Source of the DNA: Arachnopeziza araneosa
Lineage: Eukaryota > Ascomycota > Leotiomycetes > Helotiales > Arachnopezizaceae
Assembly: GCA_003988855.1 (NCBI GenBank)
Contig: QYAI01000023.1
Location: 1 to 64,000 of the forward strand
Reading direction: 5' to 3'
Length of the DNA stretch: 64,000 nt
Positions 33,933 through 46,330 of the stretch are shown here, in pieces; positions within the stretch are counted from its first letter, which is position 1; each line of letters opens with the position of its first letter. Under the pieces are notes generated by a model. The model saw only the letters and a list, made by a program, of their open reading frames with translations. It was not told the origin of the DNA and ran no database searches. A program made the translations under genes and the position numbers.

Positions 33933-34951
33933 ATGGTTGATCTAGCAAGCCTTCCAAAAGACTGGATTGTCACCTCTGGTCAGTTTACTAGAAAGGCATA
34001 CACCAACGTCTATCCTGCGATCAACCCAAGCGCACCAGAAAACTCACTGGAGGGTAAGGTTGTGATTATCACTGGAGCCAGCCGTGGTATTGGAGCCAAT
34101 GGAATCGCGCCAGCTTTTGCAAAAGCAGGAGTCAAAGCTCTAGTTCTCATCGCCACCAACGCGACGAAGCTGGTCAGTGTGGAGGAAGAGTTGAAGAAAA
34201 TCAATCCAAAACTCGAGACACTTGCTTTGAGTGCAGATATTTCATCTGCTGAGCAAGTTACCAAGGCATGGTCTACCATCAATACTAGGTATCCTAAAGT
34301 CCATGTTCTGATCAACAATGCCGGCGTCGAGTGTACCGAGGGTGACAAGATGATGCATGAGCAGGATCCAGATGTTTTTTTCAGGAACTTCGTAAGTGGC
34401 CTTCTGTGTTTCTTGGATTCTGTGATAGTATAAACATTTTGCTAATATCATGTCGCTTATTTCAGGAAGTAAATGTCAAAGGGACGCACATTGTTACACA
34501 ACAGTTCCTGAAGGCCGCGCTCACCTGGGCCACAACTACTGATAAAGCCAGGATCATCACGGTGACAAGTTCAAGCGCTTGGGGTGTCTGGCCTTTCCTA
34601 GCCGCCTACGCCATGTCTAAAGCGGCCAATATCAACTTCACCACTACTCTCGCTGCCGCTTACCCGCAGACAGTGCTCACTGTCGCCATCAACCCAGGTT
34701 TGAATGACACAGACATACTTCCGTCTAGCCTTCGTGAAGCTCAATTCAATTGCAACGACCCAGCGCTTACTGGTAGTACTCTTGTATGGCTGGTGGCTGA
34801 CCCGGATAGGAGCCAGTTTTTGAACGGCAGGGTGGTCACCGTGGAATGGGATGTGGATGAACTGGTTGCGAGGAAGGAAGAAATAATGAGCAAGAATCTT
34901 TTGACGATGCAATTGCAGGCAACACTGGGAATCGATCAGTTTACGAATTGA
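33933..34951 (+). CDS. Short-chain dehydrogenase/reductase
   Basis: Exons 33933-34391 and 34466-34951 give 314 residues; the 74-bp intron has a GCTAAT branch site. The Rossmann motif TGASRGIG is present, with NNAG, a Ser-rich strand (TVTSSSAWG) and the catalytic pair in YAMSK (about Tyr201 and Lys205). This is a classical SDR using NAD(P)H to oxidise or reduce a carbonyl group. The substrate cannot be told. An N-terminal extension of about 40 residues precedes the nucleotide-binding fold, and the neighbours do not form an obvious metabolic cluster, although a Zn2Cys6 regulator lies downstream on the other strand. Confidence 0.9.
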
Positions 34952-35759
34952 AATCAATTGTGATTGGCCTGGCGAATCTGGGATGTTTGATATGTGAACA
35001 AGCTGTCTAATTTGTAAAGTTATTGGAATTGCGTTGATAGCGAAATTATATAGAGTGATTCTTAGTTTCATATTTTTGAAACTTGAGAAGAAAGAAGAAA
35101 AAAGAGAAAATTCAGTGGTTGCAAAAAATTGCCTTGGACAATCTAGGAGCATGGACTTTGGTCGGCCGCCGAAATTTCGCTTCGCTGATCGAAACTCCCA
35201 ACGTCAACGCCGATCATCATCAAGTCCTCCCTTCCAACTTACCGCGAAAGAATATCCAAATGGTCTCGATACTTTCCAAAAACTACTCATAGTCAACACG
35301 AAGTTTCTGGAGTGCGAAATAGGATCTGCGAGCCAGAAGCAGCTGCGTTGTTCGCACCCTCCGTTCGCAGTTGCCCTCGAAGCTCGAACTGTGGAGCTCG
35401 AACCGCAGGCTCTGCAAATCGCATTGGACATCTGAGGGTACAAGAATCGAATTATCGAAAGAAGATTTGCGAACTGCTCAGTTTGCGAAGAACAAAGGCC
35501 ACCAACTTGAGACAGCACCGGACTGCACCAAGAGCATTTGCTGCTGTGATGGTCTTGGGTGGCTGCGACTCCCATATTCTGTGTTTTGGTACGACAAGAA
35601 ACAATATAATCAAAATACCTTTCAGAAATGAGGATAAAAGAATTCAGACCAGCTGATAATTCAGACTAGAGGAGAATCGAAAACAAAAATGCTTTACTAC
35701 CGTGGTATCTCCGGTTTCCATACCGCGAACTCCTACGGCCACCTATAGTTTCTTTCACA
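34952..35759. other. Intergenic tract between convergent genes
   Basis: About 0.8 kb containing 3' UTRs. Several overlapping frames at 35034-35656 exist on both strands, but none has a domain or splice logic. Confidence 0.5.
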
Positions 35760-37813
35760 TCAAACGCTGTCGAACAATAAAGGATCGAGCAAATCTGCTC
35801 TAGACAAACGATCTTCTTCGGCTACACTCTTTTCTGCTGTATCAGCACAGCTCTGTGCATCCCATATCCCTTCCTTCCGTGGACCCATGGACCTCAAAAT
35901 TTCCACTGCTTCCAATTTCAACTCTCGATCTGGACAATGTTGTATGGCATCAAAAATTCGTGGAATTATCCCAACTTCGAAAACAAATCCCCTGGTAAAG
36001 GTTGGATGAGCGACTAATCGGCGACTGAAATCGAGAATGGCTTGCACAAGCGGAAAGGAGGACTCTGGCGGCTTCGACATTCCCGAGGAGGGCCTTGGAA
36101 CATCCAAATAAGCTTGCATATCAGTTTTCGACGATGACTTACGAGTCTGTGTTTGAGTTGGCACATCAGATGTTGACGATGGCCTTCGACTTTGAGTTCG
36201 AAGTGGCAAGGCCAGAGACGAGGATGAACTGCCAGATTCGTTGGTATGCATCGGAGGAGGAGACCGAGAATAGTCAGATATCGAGGAAGATCTTGAGTCA
36301 GCATGTGGCTTTGATGCTGCGCCATTGAGAAAAATGTCGAATGCCAGTGCTTGGACGTGGAGAGTGACTGCAGCGACAAATACTGAATCTCCATCAGAGC
36401 TCATGGCAAAATTCAGTAACGACGAGAAGGCATCATGCCATTGCGCGAGCTGAAAGCTCAAGTTGTAAGACGACCCAAAGAATGCTCCAGACTGGTGCCA
36501 GTCTTTAAAAATTGTTTGTAACGACTCTACCTTTGGAAAGGCTGACATATCTGCCGTTGAGCTCACTGTATAGTTGGGGAGTACTCGCCAGCAGATGTCT
36601 TCAAAGTATGTCCTAGCCTCTTGCATTGTTTCGAAGCAACCACTTGCTGGGATATCCAAAGGATCCTTAAATAACAGTGAGAATATCCTGTTTCCCAGCA
36701 TTGGAGGCAGTCCCTCAACCCCACTTGCTAGAGCAAGTGATGGCCTGTCCAGTCGTACAAAAGCCATCAACAAATCATCTTCAATGGGCCGGGTTTCTTT
36801 TCCCTTGCGAGGTCCAAGTCGGTAGATGCGATAAGGCATTGGTGTGTTAGATAACCATTTGACAACCATCTCGATTGCGCTTTGGACTTGCATTACTGCT
36901 CGTTTCAAGTCACCGTGGAAACTTTCAAAGCAGAACGTAAGTAGCGCACTGATGAGAGCTATCCGGAGAGAGTCCTGGCCACCATCTACCATCTGCCTGA
37001 TCCCTATCAGAGCTTCTCCATATAATTTTAGTGCGTACTGATGGTCTGGACAGTTGGTTGTTGCTGTGAGATCAGATGAGCTGTTTGTGACAGCCATATG
37101 CAGAGCAGCTACAGCTATTGTAAGTTGACGTATGGACAAGTTGTCACATGCCTGTATCACAGTCGTATTCCACAAGGTAGCTTCAAATCCAGCGGACAGC
37201 TCAAGCGATGTAATGTCTCGAAAATGACAGAAATAATGGTAGTCCTTTTCATTTTGAAACGTTACTCCAGGCGGAAGTGGAGTCGAGATCTTAGGTGGAT
37301 TTGGTAGGGCTGGAGGCGCAAATGTGAACTGAGTTGTGGATGAAGATCCGGCCGGAAATATTGACGGTGGAGCTTGCATTGCTTTCGAGAGAAGTTTCCT
37401 TGGAATGGGAAGGCTGGTTTCTTTTGGGGAAGGCTTGTCTTCTTTCGAGATGTAGCCTCCACAAACCCGACCGAAGTTAGCACATCGGAGACACTGGGGT
37501 TTTGTTTCATCGCATTTTACTCGTCGTCGTCTGTGTGCCGCGTTAGTTCTTTTCGCCTTCTGTTTGTAGATCATCTCGGACATCGACTCCAGTTGGTAAC
37601 CTCTCTCCACGTCATTCCCAGAGGTCAACAAACAGCGAGGTCTCCGCACCGTGAAGATCTAGGTTGGTTGTCGTGGAGAACCAGCCTGTAGCATTGGACT
37701 CACTTGCAAGTTACACAACCGGTCTTGACTTTTGGAGTCGACGTTCTTGGTTTCTTGGATGGAGGGCCATCTCCCTGCGAGGGGCCATCATCTTGCGGTG
37801 TAGGCTGGTTCAT
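35760..37813 (-). CDS. Zn2Cys6 fungal-type transcription factor
   Basis: Exons 37813-37704 and 37530-35760 give 626 residues. The 173-bp intron splits the zinc cluster after its second Cys. Spliced, the motif has Cys at about 33, 36, 43, 50, 53 and 60 (TGCVTCKRRRVKCDE, then KPQCLRCANFGRVC), the C6 binuclear cluster of GAL4-type DNA-binding domains. A basic stretch (KKPRTSTPKVK) precedes it. The rest fits the fungal-specific transcription factor middle region (for example PMLGNRIFSLLFKDPLDIP) with Ser-rich linkers near residues 450-520. It acts in the nucleus as a pathway regulator; the target is unknown. A reading frame that ignores the intron appears to start at 37649, but it would lose half the zinc cluster. 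Confidence 0.92.
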
Positions 37814-40800
37814 TTTGCTGTCTCGATATGGTAAGAGGGAGGTGCTGTCGCATTGCTATTAAATACGCTTCAAAAAGAGTCAGCAGTCACGTTGAGTTGA
37901 CCTCGAGCGATACCGTCAATCTTCAAACAACACCTCAGATGCATTTCAGTTATTTGCATGCTGGCAGGAAACCTTCAGCCATAGGCGAGGAATGTGTAAA
38001 AAAGTGTCCGCCTTCGTACCCGTCCTCCAATCAGAGTCGCTTGTTGATTCCACAGCTTACAGATTTATTCTCTCTGCTATCAATTTCGCTGATGTAAGCC
38101 TGGTCGATCTCGCCAACACCGAATCTGAGTCAATTTCGAACGACTATATTGAGGTCTTGCGCAATTAAAACCCGCAAGCGTAAATGTACCCAATTAATGC
38201 GTGCGAACCCAGCTGTTGATCGCTGGGTTGTACGCTAACGGATTTAGCAGGCTCTCCAGCCCGTCACGCGGGAGCCGCTTATGTGTCTGGCCCCATGGAC
38301 AATGTCAGACCTAAGCCACGGGCCAATCCCTCAAGTTCCGCCACTCTGGAAACTTCGTCGAACACTGATGCGTTCCTCCCGGGGGTCAGATCTTAGATCC
38401 TTAAGGCTGGATGAGTAGAACATGTCATTCCCTAGCTCCCGGCCCCCCGTCTAGATCCGAGCTTGAAATAGCTTCATTTTAGTCAAATATCTCGAGCCGA
38501 CGAATGAGAGGCGGGAACACGGCGCTGCACGAGTACGCAAGGAGTCTCTGACATCGGCCTTAGGGTTTGCCGCCCTTAGGGGTCTCTGACAGCGGTGGGC
38601 TTATGCTGACCTCCACATGTTTCGAGACGTCTGGAAGCTTCCCGGAACTTAGGCAGCCTTTATTTGAATGCAGGAACTTCCGACAGAGCCACTCTCAAGC
38701 GTCGGCAGAGAGCTCCCCTTGATTGAAATCTGCCTTGCCTCCCACCTAATCATGATAGAACCGACGACAACTTTCTCTTCCTTTTCCTACCAGCTGTCTA
38801 AGAAGTTTCTTGGTGGTTGAACCTCAAACGCTACAGCCCCTAAGCATCCTGAAAGAAAGCCTTCCTTAGCGTGTATCCTCCATTCTTTCAGCTTGAGGAC
38901 TAAGCTCAGCCCTGTATTGCCACTCATGGGCTACGAATACTTTCCACTCACCTGGTTCCTTCATTCGTCAATTCTATGACAGGAAGAGCTTGCTGGTTGT
39001 ACCGATTGTTGCTTCGTTTAATTCTCTGGTCGAGCTTAAAAGGCTTGAGACTGGGGTTGTTAGTGACTCCCATCTTGATGAGGCGTCGAATCAAAGGAGT
39101 AATTACGAGCGCTCTCTCTCATATGGTCATTTTGCTTTCCTTGTTAAGTTACATTGGAAAGTTTCAGAAGTCGGAATGATATCACGCTTTAGAGATTTGC
39201 TCAGAGAGGTCGCGAGAGCCGACTGGAATGACCACCATCATCTCTGGTAGCCCCTTCTGTTAATTGCAAATTTCGAACACCATTCATCTTTCGAATTTCC
39301 TACGCGTCCCGAGTCAAAAATAGAATATACGTACAATTGTCTTGCTGGTTCACATCCACCATTGGCGGATGGTCAGCATTCGCCACTCGCTACGCCACCC
39401 CTACGCCACTTCCGCATGCCGTAATCAATCGCAACGGTTCCTGGAACAGGCGCACACCACGCGCGAGCAAGGCGAGCAAGGCCAGCAAGGTTATCCTCAT
39501 TATTAATGATGTCTAGCCAGTCAAATCTTCAGCATGCGCGTGTAATCATCATTGAATGATCAGCGATCGCCGTCAATTCCAAATCTGCGAATAATGGCCC
39601 ACGTCCCAGCCTACCTGCAGCGACGATCTTCCCATCTGATCTTTAGTTCGAGCGGTGAACGGCGAATTTGAACGGCCGAGTTACGCATTCGGCTCGCCTT
39701 CGGACTTGGAGGCTTAATTGCTCCTCTTACAAATGGTTAATATGAATGGTCTCGCGACTCCAGAATATCGCTCACCACTAAAGACTAAGAACTGTTGACG
39801 GCAATGTGGCGATAGAACGGTCCAAATTTTGGCGATTTCCTCCGTTTTTCTTCTCTCTTGGTTGAAGCAAGGCAAGGCCGAGTTCAGATAGAAGAGAAAG
39901 GCCGAGTAGAGCACACGGGTTGCTTACAGAAAGGGATGATCTCTCGCTCGACTCGAAAGCCATGGCAGGCGAAGCAAAGGTTTGCCACCACTGTCGGCGA
40001 AGTGTCTCGAGTCCTAGAAACGACTGTTACTATCTTTTGAGAACTGCGATAACTTCTGGGTTCGTTTGTTATTTCCTTTTTGTTTCATGATTTTCATTAT
40101 TACGAACGCGAGTAGGACAGAGGACCGTTCATAGGGACTAGACAATATCTGCTGGCTGTTCATCTAAGAATGACTCGTTGAACAGCTTAATATCTCTCGA
40201 ACTATAGCCTGGACAAGACTGTCCTAATGGCTTGATCACGTGGAAGTCAAGTGCTCCGCCGGTCATCAGGTCCCAGTTGAATAGTCCGTTGTATGGTAGT
40301 ATTCATTTTACGACTCAGAATCTAAGTTTGGGCTATCTCTTTGCGGAAAACCCATGGTCCTTGTTAAGATATGGCGCCTTTTATACCGGTCAGGTGATAC
40401 TCATCTCTCTAGACTTCTAGTCTGCCCGTTTAAATTGGAAAGCGTTAAGATAACCATTTATCTTATTCTTTAGGCTTCAGCGCCAGGAGGGATTCTCTCT
40501 GAGCTGCTTGAGCTGTAAGGCGGCCTTCGCATTGAAGTCAAATACGAAATGATATTACAACCCCTGACTCGCTTGAAGGTTTTGGTGTCCCTGGTACCGA
40601 TCTCTCGGTCATCAACCCCTGATGGAGCTGTCCCTGGTCTTCCCATCCGGCCTTGATGGCTCAAAAAAGGAAGGAGCCATTATCAAGTTTACAAACGACA
40701 CGCAATAGATTCCCGCGTCAAGGATTGACCCCGATCGGAAACCTTGCCATTGGCCCGTTAACAGCCACTTTATTTTCAGATGCAACCTCAAAACCGGCGT

Positions 40801-40882
40801 CATATAAAATGACCGTGAAATGGCCATCGTGATTCCTTTTCTTGTTGGCTGTTTGAAAGATTGTTGTCTCACGTTACAAATC
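37814..40882. other. Long intergenic tract (3 kb)
   Basis: No convincing gene, tRNA or transposon was found. Frames are short and overlap randomly on both strands. Ends must hold the promoters of the Zn2Cys6 factor (left) and the GH5 gene (right). Part of it (39420-39520) has short GCGAGCAAGGC-like direct repeats. Confidence 0.5.
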
Positions 40883-42256
40883 ATGCGGAATCCAAATGTC
40901 TTGGTTGGCCTCGTTCTAGGTATCGGCTGTCTCGTCAAATCAACAGTAGCACAGAGACCACCAATCCAACCCCTTCCCCTCTCTTCCCAAGATCGCTGGC
41001 TTGTCGATGCAAACAACGAGACCGTTCCCTATGTCGGCATTAACTGGCCTGGGGCGGCCGAAGTCATGATTCCCGAGGGACTTCAGTACCAATCCATCTC
41101 ATCCATCGTAGCCAAGATTGTCGAGACGGGTTTCAATGCGGTGAGGCTGACTTTTGCAATTGAGTTAGTGGATGATATACTAGATGGTGGCGGAGATGTT
41201 AGCTTGCAGGTGGCGCTTCAGAAAGCTTTGGGAGACGCGAATGGCACGGTGATTCTAGGAGAGATCTTGAAGAATAATCCACAGTTCACCTCTAGCACTA
41301 CGCGACTTCAGGTATTAATCCCATACGTATGTGGAAAATTGAGATGTTTACGTATTCAGGTATACGATGCCATAGCCACTGAACTGGCTGCCCAATCCAT
41401 CTACCTCCACCTCGACAACCACGTCTCCAAAGGATTCTGGTGCTGCAGTCTTACAGATGGCAACTCCTGGTTCGGCGACACCTACTTCAATACCAAAAAC
41501 TGGATCCGAGGACTCAGCTACATGGCCGCCCACGGCAAAACAAACTGGCCCACCTTCTCCTCCATTGGTCTCAGGAACGAACTCCGCCCCTCCTTAACCT
41601 TCGCATCAACACTCCAACCCTACACATGGAGCACATGGAAAACGTACATGACCGCAGCCGCCTCCGCCGTCCACGCCTCCAACCCCGACATCCTCATCTT
41701 CCTCTCCGGCCTCGACTCAGACCTGAACATCGAGCCTGCCGTCGGCGGATCCACCCTCCTCGACCTAGGTTTCTCTTTCCTCGCAACCGACTATCCCTGG
41801 GTGGAAAAGATGGTCTTTGAAATGCATCGCTACGATCTGAACGATGCAGGCATCTGCGCGCTGTATAAACAACTCCTGCTCGTTTCCGGGGCGGATGCGA
41901 CGACCAAGACGGGAGCGGGGAGTAATCGCGCTCCACTTGTCTGGACCGAATGGGGTCACGATGAGAGCGATGCTAGTGGGGCCTACAAGAGTGCGTATTC
42001 AACGTGTCTTGGGGAATTCATCGTTGAGAGACAGATCGGTTGGATGCTGTGGGTGTTGGCTGGGAGTTATTATGTCAGGGATGGAGTGCAGGACTCAGAC
42101 GAGACCTATGGTGAGTTTTTTCCGCAGTGATCATCGCAATCACTAACTGGTTGAGCAGGCCTGTTGGATCACGACTGGAGTGGCTATCGAGGAAACGCGT
42201 CGCTGGCCGTCTTGCAAGATCTCATTCAGCAAACCTATGCTGCGTATGGTGACTGA
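40883..42256 (+). CDS. Secreted glycoside hydrolase family 5 enzyme
   Basis: Exons 40883-41311, 41360-42110 and 42159-42256 give 425 residues. The start MRNPNVLVGLVLGIGCLVKS with a cut near TVAQ is a good signal peptide. GVNWPGA-like (VGINWPGAAE) and GFNAVRLTF motifs open the barrel, LHLDNHVSKGFWCCS is a typical GH5 strand, RNELR carries the likely acid/base Glu (about 217) and VWTEWGHDE the nucleophile Glu (about 340). GH5 enzymes cleave beta-glucans, mannans and related polysaccharides; the exact substrate is unknown, and the layout suits the group close to fungal cellulase-like subfamilies. The first intron is 48 bp and in frame without a stop, so an unspliced reading also stays open. An upstream in-frame ATG at 40820 is less likely. 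Confidence 0.9.
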
Positions 42257-45063
42257 ATGCTCGAACACCGAGACTAGAAATGTGCGGCGCGTAGGAAAAT
42301 TAGATTTCTATCCACACAGCTGTGATTATCGTTGTTTTAGATCTTTTCCTTGAACCGTTGAGATACGGAAACGACCCAGCGTCCAGCTCAGAACATTGAT
42401 AATATTGAATCAGCTACTCCCTAGGAATCGATCAAAATCCCACCTAGTAGTCGGACTATTTCACGACCAAGGTTTCAATTTTTGTTTTTGATGTGAACGT
42501 TAAATCGGATTCGGATTTGGATTGAGAGGTGCGGATATAAATGGAGAGAGAAGTCACCCAAACCCATCATCCAAATCTTTCCTCTTCCTCTCTCTCTTTT
42601 TTAAGTATCTATTAACCATCATCCACAATCACACATTAGACTAGTAACACGAATAACCCCACCAGAACATGAACACGCCGTGCGCTGATTACCCCCCTCT
42701 TCCGCACCGACCGCAACCAGTCATGGATAATGCATCGATATTCCGTCCCAACTCCTCCATGTGTGGATGAATAGGATATCACAACCCCTTCCCTCCCTCC
42801 TCCCTCCTCCCTCACACAAACTCACACACACGCATAAAACATGTATTGTACACCCATACTCAAGATAACAACCCGCCTTTCTCGTCCCACCAACCAACCC
42901 AACAATATCAATCCAACTCGCTTTTTCCGCGTGATCTGTCTATCCATCTCCATCGTGAGCGGTACCGCTGTCGAGAGGTGACATACCGTACTGTACCGTA
43001 CCATTCACGCGTGTAGCTACCCAACAAGGAAGAAGAGGCGGGTGGATTAGCGCGAGAGGAGAGGAACCGGAATTTATGACATGGGAATGGAATGGGATGG
43101 CGGGTGCCGTTGTCGGGGGGCACATGCAATTAGCGGCGCTGTCGGAAAGGGGTGGGATTAGTGCGAGGGACGGATAAACATTCTAGATTTCAGACATGAT
43201 GGTCTACTCCTATTGTTTGGTACGCGTAGAGTCTTGCTACCAGGGAATAAATATTTAAAAAGCAACGACTACCCCACTCGCAGAGACAGAGAGTCAACAC
43301 GTGATGACTAGCTAGTGAGATCTGAAATGTTTGCGAGTATGATTATGCCTATCTATCGAGCTAGAATGGATGTATGCACATGCAAAGTGGGTATATAAAC
43401 AACGATGCCCCCGACAAATCGAACGAGAACAAGCGACGTGCCGTACACATGATACATGAGAACAAACAATGTGCCGTACACATGATACATAAGATCTAAA
43501 CAAAATGTTGAAGTGCAGTTGGTGGCACGTTGGGTATCAACAGCCTTCGCGTCATTGAAGCTGAGGATGCAGTAGGAGAGAGGGCGTCGGGGCTGAAGAG
43601 CTGACGGAATGGAGGTTCCGCAGACGATCCTCGGGTTCGGTTCCGCGTCCCGGAAGTTGGTTTTGTGAGATGGGAAGGTGGAAGAGCAGGCCGACGTGCA
43701 TCAGTGGCAAGGAAAAAGACGAGAGAGAGCCCTCTAGGTGCAGCTTGGTCGAAAATTGTGATGCAGCCAAGCAGGGTTTTCTGGTCTTCTCCCACCCGAG
43801 ACATGATAGAACAGCGCCTCAGGTCGGGTTCGATGGCCGGCAATTGTTGCCCTTCAAAGCAAAAAGGAGGCGGTCCCAATGTCTCGGGACGATGGATTTC
43901 CCTTCCATGGCGTATTGGCCGAGTGAAAATCCCTCATGCAAGCCGTCCTCTCCAACTTCTGTTCCAGGCGACCCGGGAAAAGGCAACTTGGCCCCCAAAT
44001 GTCCACAACCCGAAAACAGTTGCCCTTCTCGCTACCGCCTCTGCGGACAAAGTCAGCCACATGCGACTGCTTTCGTCGCCGTACATCTCATGGGACCACG
44101 TGATCACGAATCCATCTCCATCGGAGTTTGCCAACTCATCAGCACGCCTAGATCCGGAAGGGTTAACCTAACATTGGTGGTGGTGGTGTGGATTGGCCAG
44201 GATTTCTTCCTTACCAGCCCCACTGCGACAGCTCACATCCAGCGACCTCTGATCTCACTTTCTGACAGCATCCATCCCGGATTCAGCTTGATTTTCCATC
44301 ATTTTTGACACCACAGTTGTTGGCTTGCTTTTTGTCTCGCAATTGGGCCATTCCCCGGGCTTCGTCGTTTCGTCACCCAGTCCCCTCGCCTGTGCTGTGC
44401 CAACAGAGTGCATTGAACCAAGAAAATTACCAACAAAAATTTTCAACACGGCCGGAGTCCCGAACTTATGGCCCCATCAATGCAGCACGCTCCGGGACGA
44501 ATCGCTTCGGTCCGGCGCGTCATTCTCATCGTGATATGCCGCTCTTGCGCTCAAGCATCTTACGGGCGTGATGATCGAGATGCGCTCCACAAATTAATCG
44601 AGATTTTGATGCTGTCTGAGATTCGGGGTTCTGAGAATAGAAGGAGACATCATCCGGCCCAACCGCCCGTCACTGAAGGATTCCTCTAGCTTAATGCTCC
44701 TGTTAAGAATGGGCTGTAGGTTTTCTGCAGGCGCTTAGAGATGCATATGCACTAGAGCCAGGGATATCTATGCGCGCGCACCCTCACCGACATGCGGTTA
44801 AGATGAGACTTTGTCGCGAAGGGTGCCAGAAGGTTGCCTTGCCATTCCAGGATCGCCGCTGGTTTGAATCAAAACGAATGGCCCGGGTAAATCGACTCGA
44901 TCGGGAGAGCACTCGATCCATCAACAGTCCCTACTCGTCAAGGGCTTTCCCACTAAACGGATAAAATCCCTATGAGCATTCGAATGCTGATTTGGGATAG
45001 GAGCCGCCAGAATGTCATGCAGGTCAAGGAGTTTGAAGTTGGTACCGCGGAAAGAGATGAGTT
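42257..45063. other. Long intergenic tract (2.8 kb)
   Basis: Contains pyrimidine-rich and CA-rich patches (42590-42840) and a direct repeat of GTGCCGTACACATGATACAT at 43439-43490. Long overlapping frames at 43496-44308 exist in several phases, but none has domain content or consistent splice signals. Nothing is claimed as a gene. Confidence 0.5.
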
Positions 45064-46330
45064 TCAGGCAGCGGCTGGTCGTCGGGCAATCCAAATGTGC
45101 CTATTTAAAACATTCAGTCAATACCACAATGTTGAAACTGCATTGACGTAACGTTCCGTTGGGCGGGAAAATGGAGAGGAGAAAACTTACATTTCGTGGT
45201 AGACATGGTGTTTCTTGGAACAGATCTCCCGTTTTACATCCGTGCATAGCTTGACGACATCCTCGTGATTCCAGCCCTTGATCCGCATCAAAGGAGCAAC
45301 CGTAAGTGCGTGCAGGCCTTGAGTGAGACCCAGGTTGTACCATCTCCCGATGTCCTTCTGGTGAGGATCATTCGCCGGCCAGGGATTCAACGGAACTCGG
45401 ATTTTCTGTTCTTGAATGTCAACGAAACCTGCACGTTCCAGCATTTGACGAGTGGCAGGGTTGTATTCGATTGACCGCCCAGCCTCTTCCATCGACTCAA
45501 ACAATAGTCGAGTCCAGTGCACAAGTGCCGAGCTTGCGGGAAGGGTGTTGTCGTCGCATCGTGGATTGTAGTCGATCTCGACTTGTTCCATCCAGCCAAA
45601 GTTGGGTTTGAGGTGCCTGAGAATCGTGAATAGGCCGAAGGTGGTTATGGAGGAAGCTTTCTCACCTGTAAACTTTGCTGTAGATGTCAGGCCAGTTTGC
45701 TATGCTTCCATTCAGCATCCGCATGTGTATCAGATCCCAAGCGTCCTGCTCCATCCCATGCCATGGGGATTCAATGTCCTTCTGGTGGAAAGAAGAGTTC
45801 CCTGGGATCCTGCACCTCAGTTAGTTCCAAGCTGTGCGTGATTTCTCCAGAACATACTCAGCAGGTTGGATCAGAACTAGATCGACCCCCATTACTTCTC
45901 CGCCGGCTGCGAGATATTTGCTGTAACGGATGAGCACTGATCTTCTGAGAGGTGGCATGGTACCGCCAGAGATGCCACATACTCTGCCATATCAATTGCC
46001 CATATGCCTGTGCCCGTTCCCAAATCTAAGACCCGCGGCCCCTCGTCGTTGTTCTGTACAAATGGGGTGGCGTGCAGTGCTTCGTTCCTAGCTACCGCGA
46101 AAAATCTGTGGTAGCAGTCCATCCGATCCATCTCGTCCTGTGAACGCTACAATCAGCCAATCCCCACGACGGATGCCAAACGATCTTACCTCGTCGCACG
46201 GAAAGAAGTATTTGCCTTTCCGGAACATATGATACTGGCGCCCGTTCTCGAAGTAGGCATTGGCCTGCTGTGGAACAGCTGGTGTTGGAGGGTATGGCGG
46301 GGCAGCGAGAGGCATTCTGGCGGAGCGCAA
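45064..46330 (-). CDS. LaeA-like SAM-dependent methyltransferase
   Basis: Six exons (46330-46190, 46137-45983, 45920-45858, 45809-45666, 45616-45191, 45100-45064) give 321 residues with all phases consistent. The N-terminal pattern AYFENGRQYHMFRKGKYFFP with DEDEMDRMDCYHR is typical of LaeA/Methyltransf_23 proteins. SAM motif I is VLDLGTGTGIWAIDMA, followed by GVDLVLIQP and the DLIHMRMLNGS strand. The end HIWIARRP is also characteristic. Such proteins include the global regulator LaeA and many family members with unknown substrates, so it should not be called LaeA itself. No polyketide or peptide synthase gene is nearby. The five introns are short (48-90 bp), which hides the gene in a simple frame search. 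Confidence 0.9.

Noticed and set aside
43665..44308. Overlapping 168- and 212-codon plus-strand frames
   Set aside because: They overlap each other and minus-strand frames, with no domain content, and their amino-acid composition looks random.
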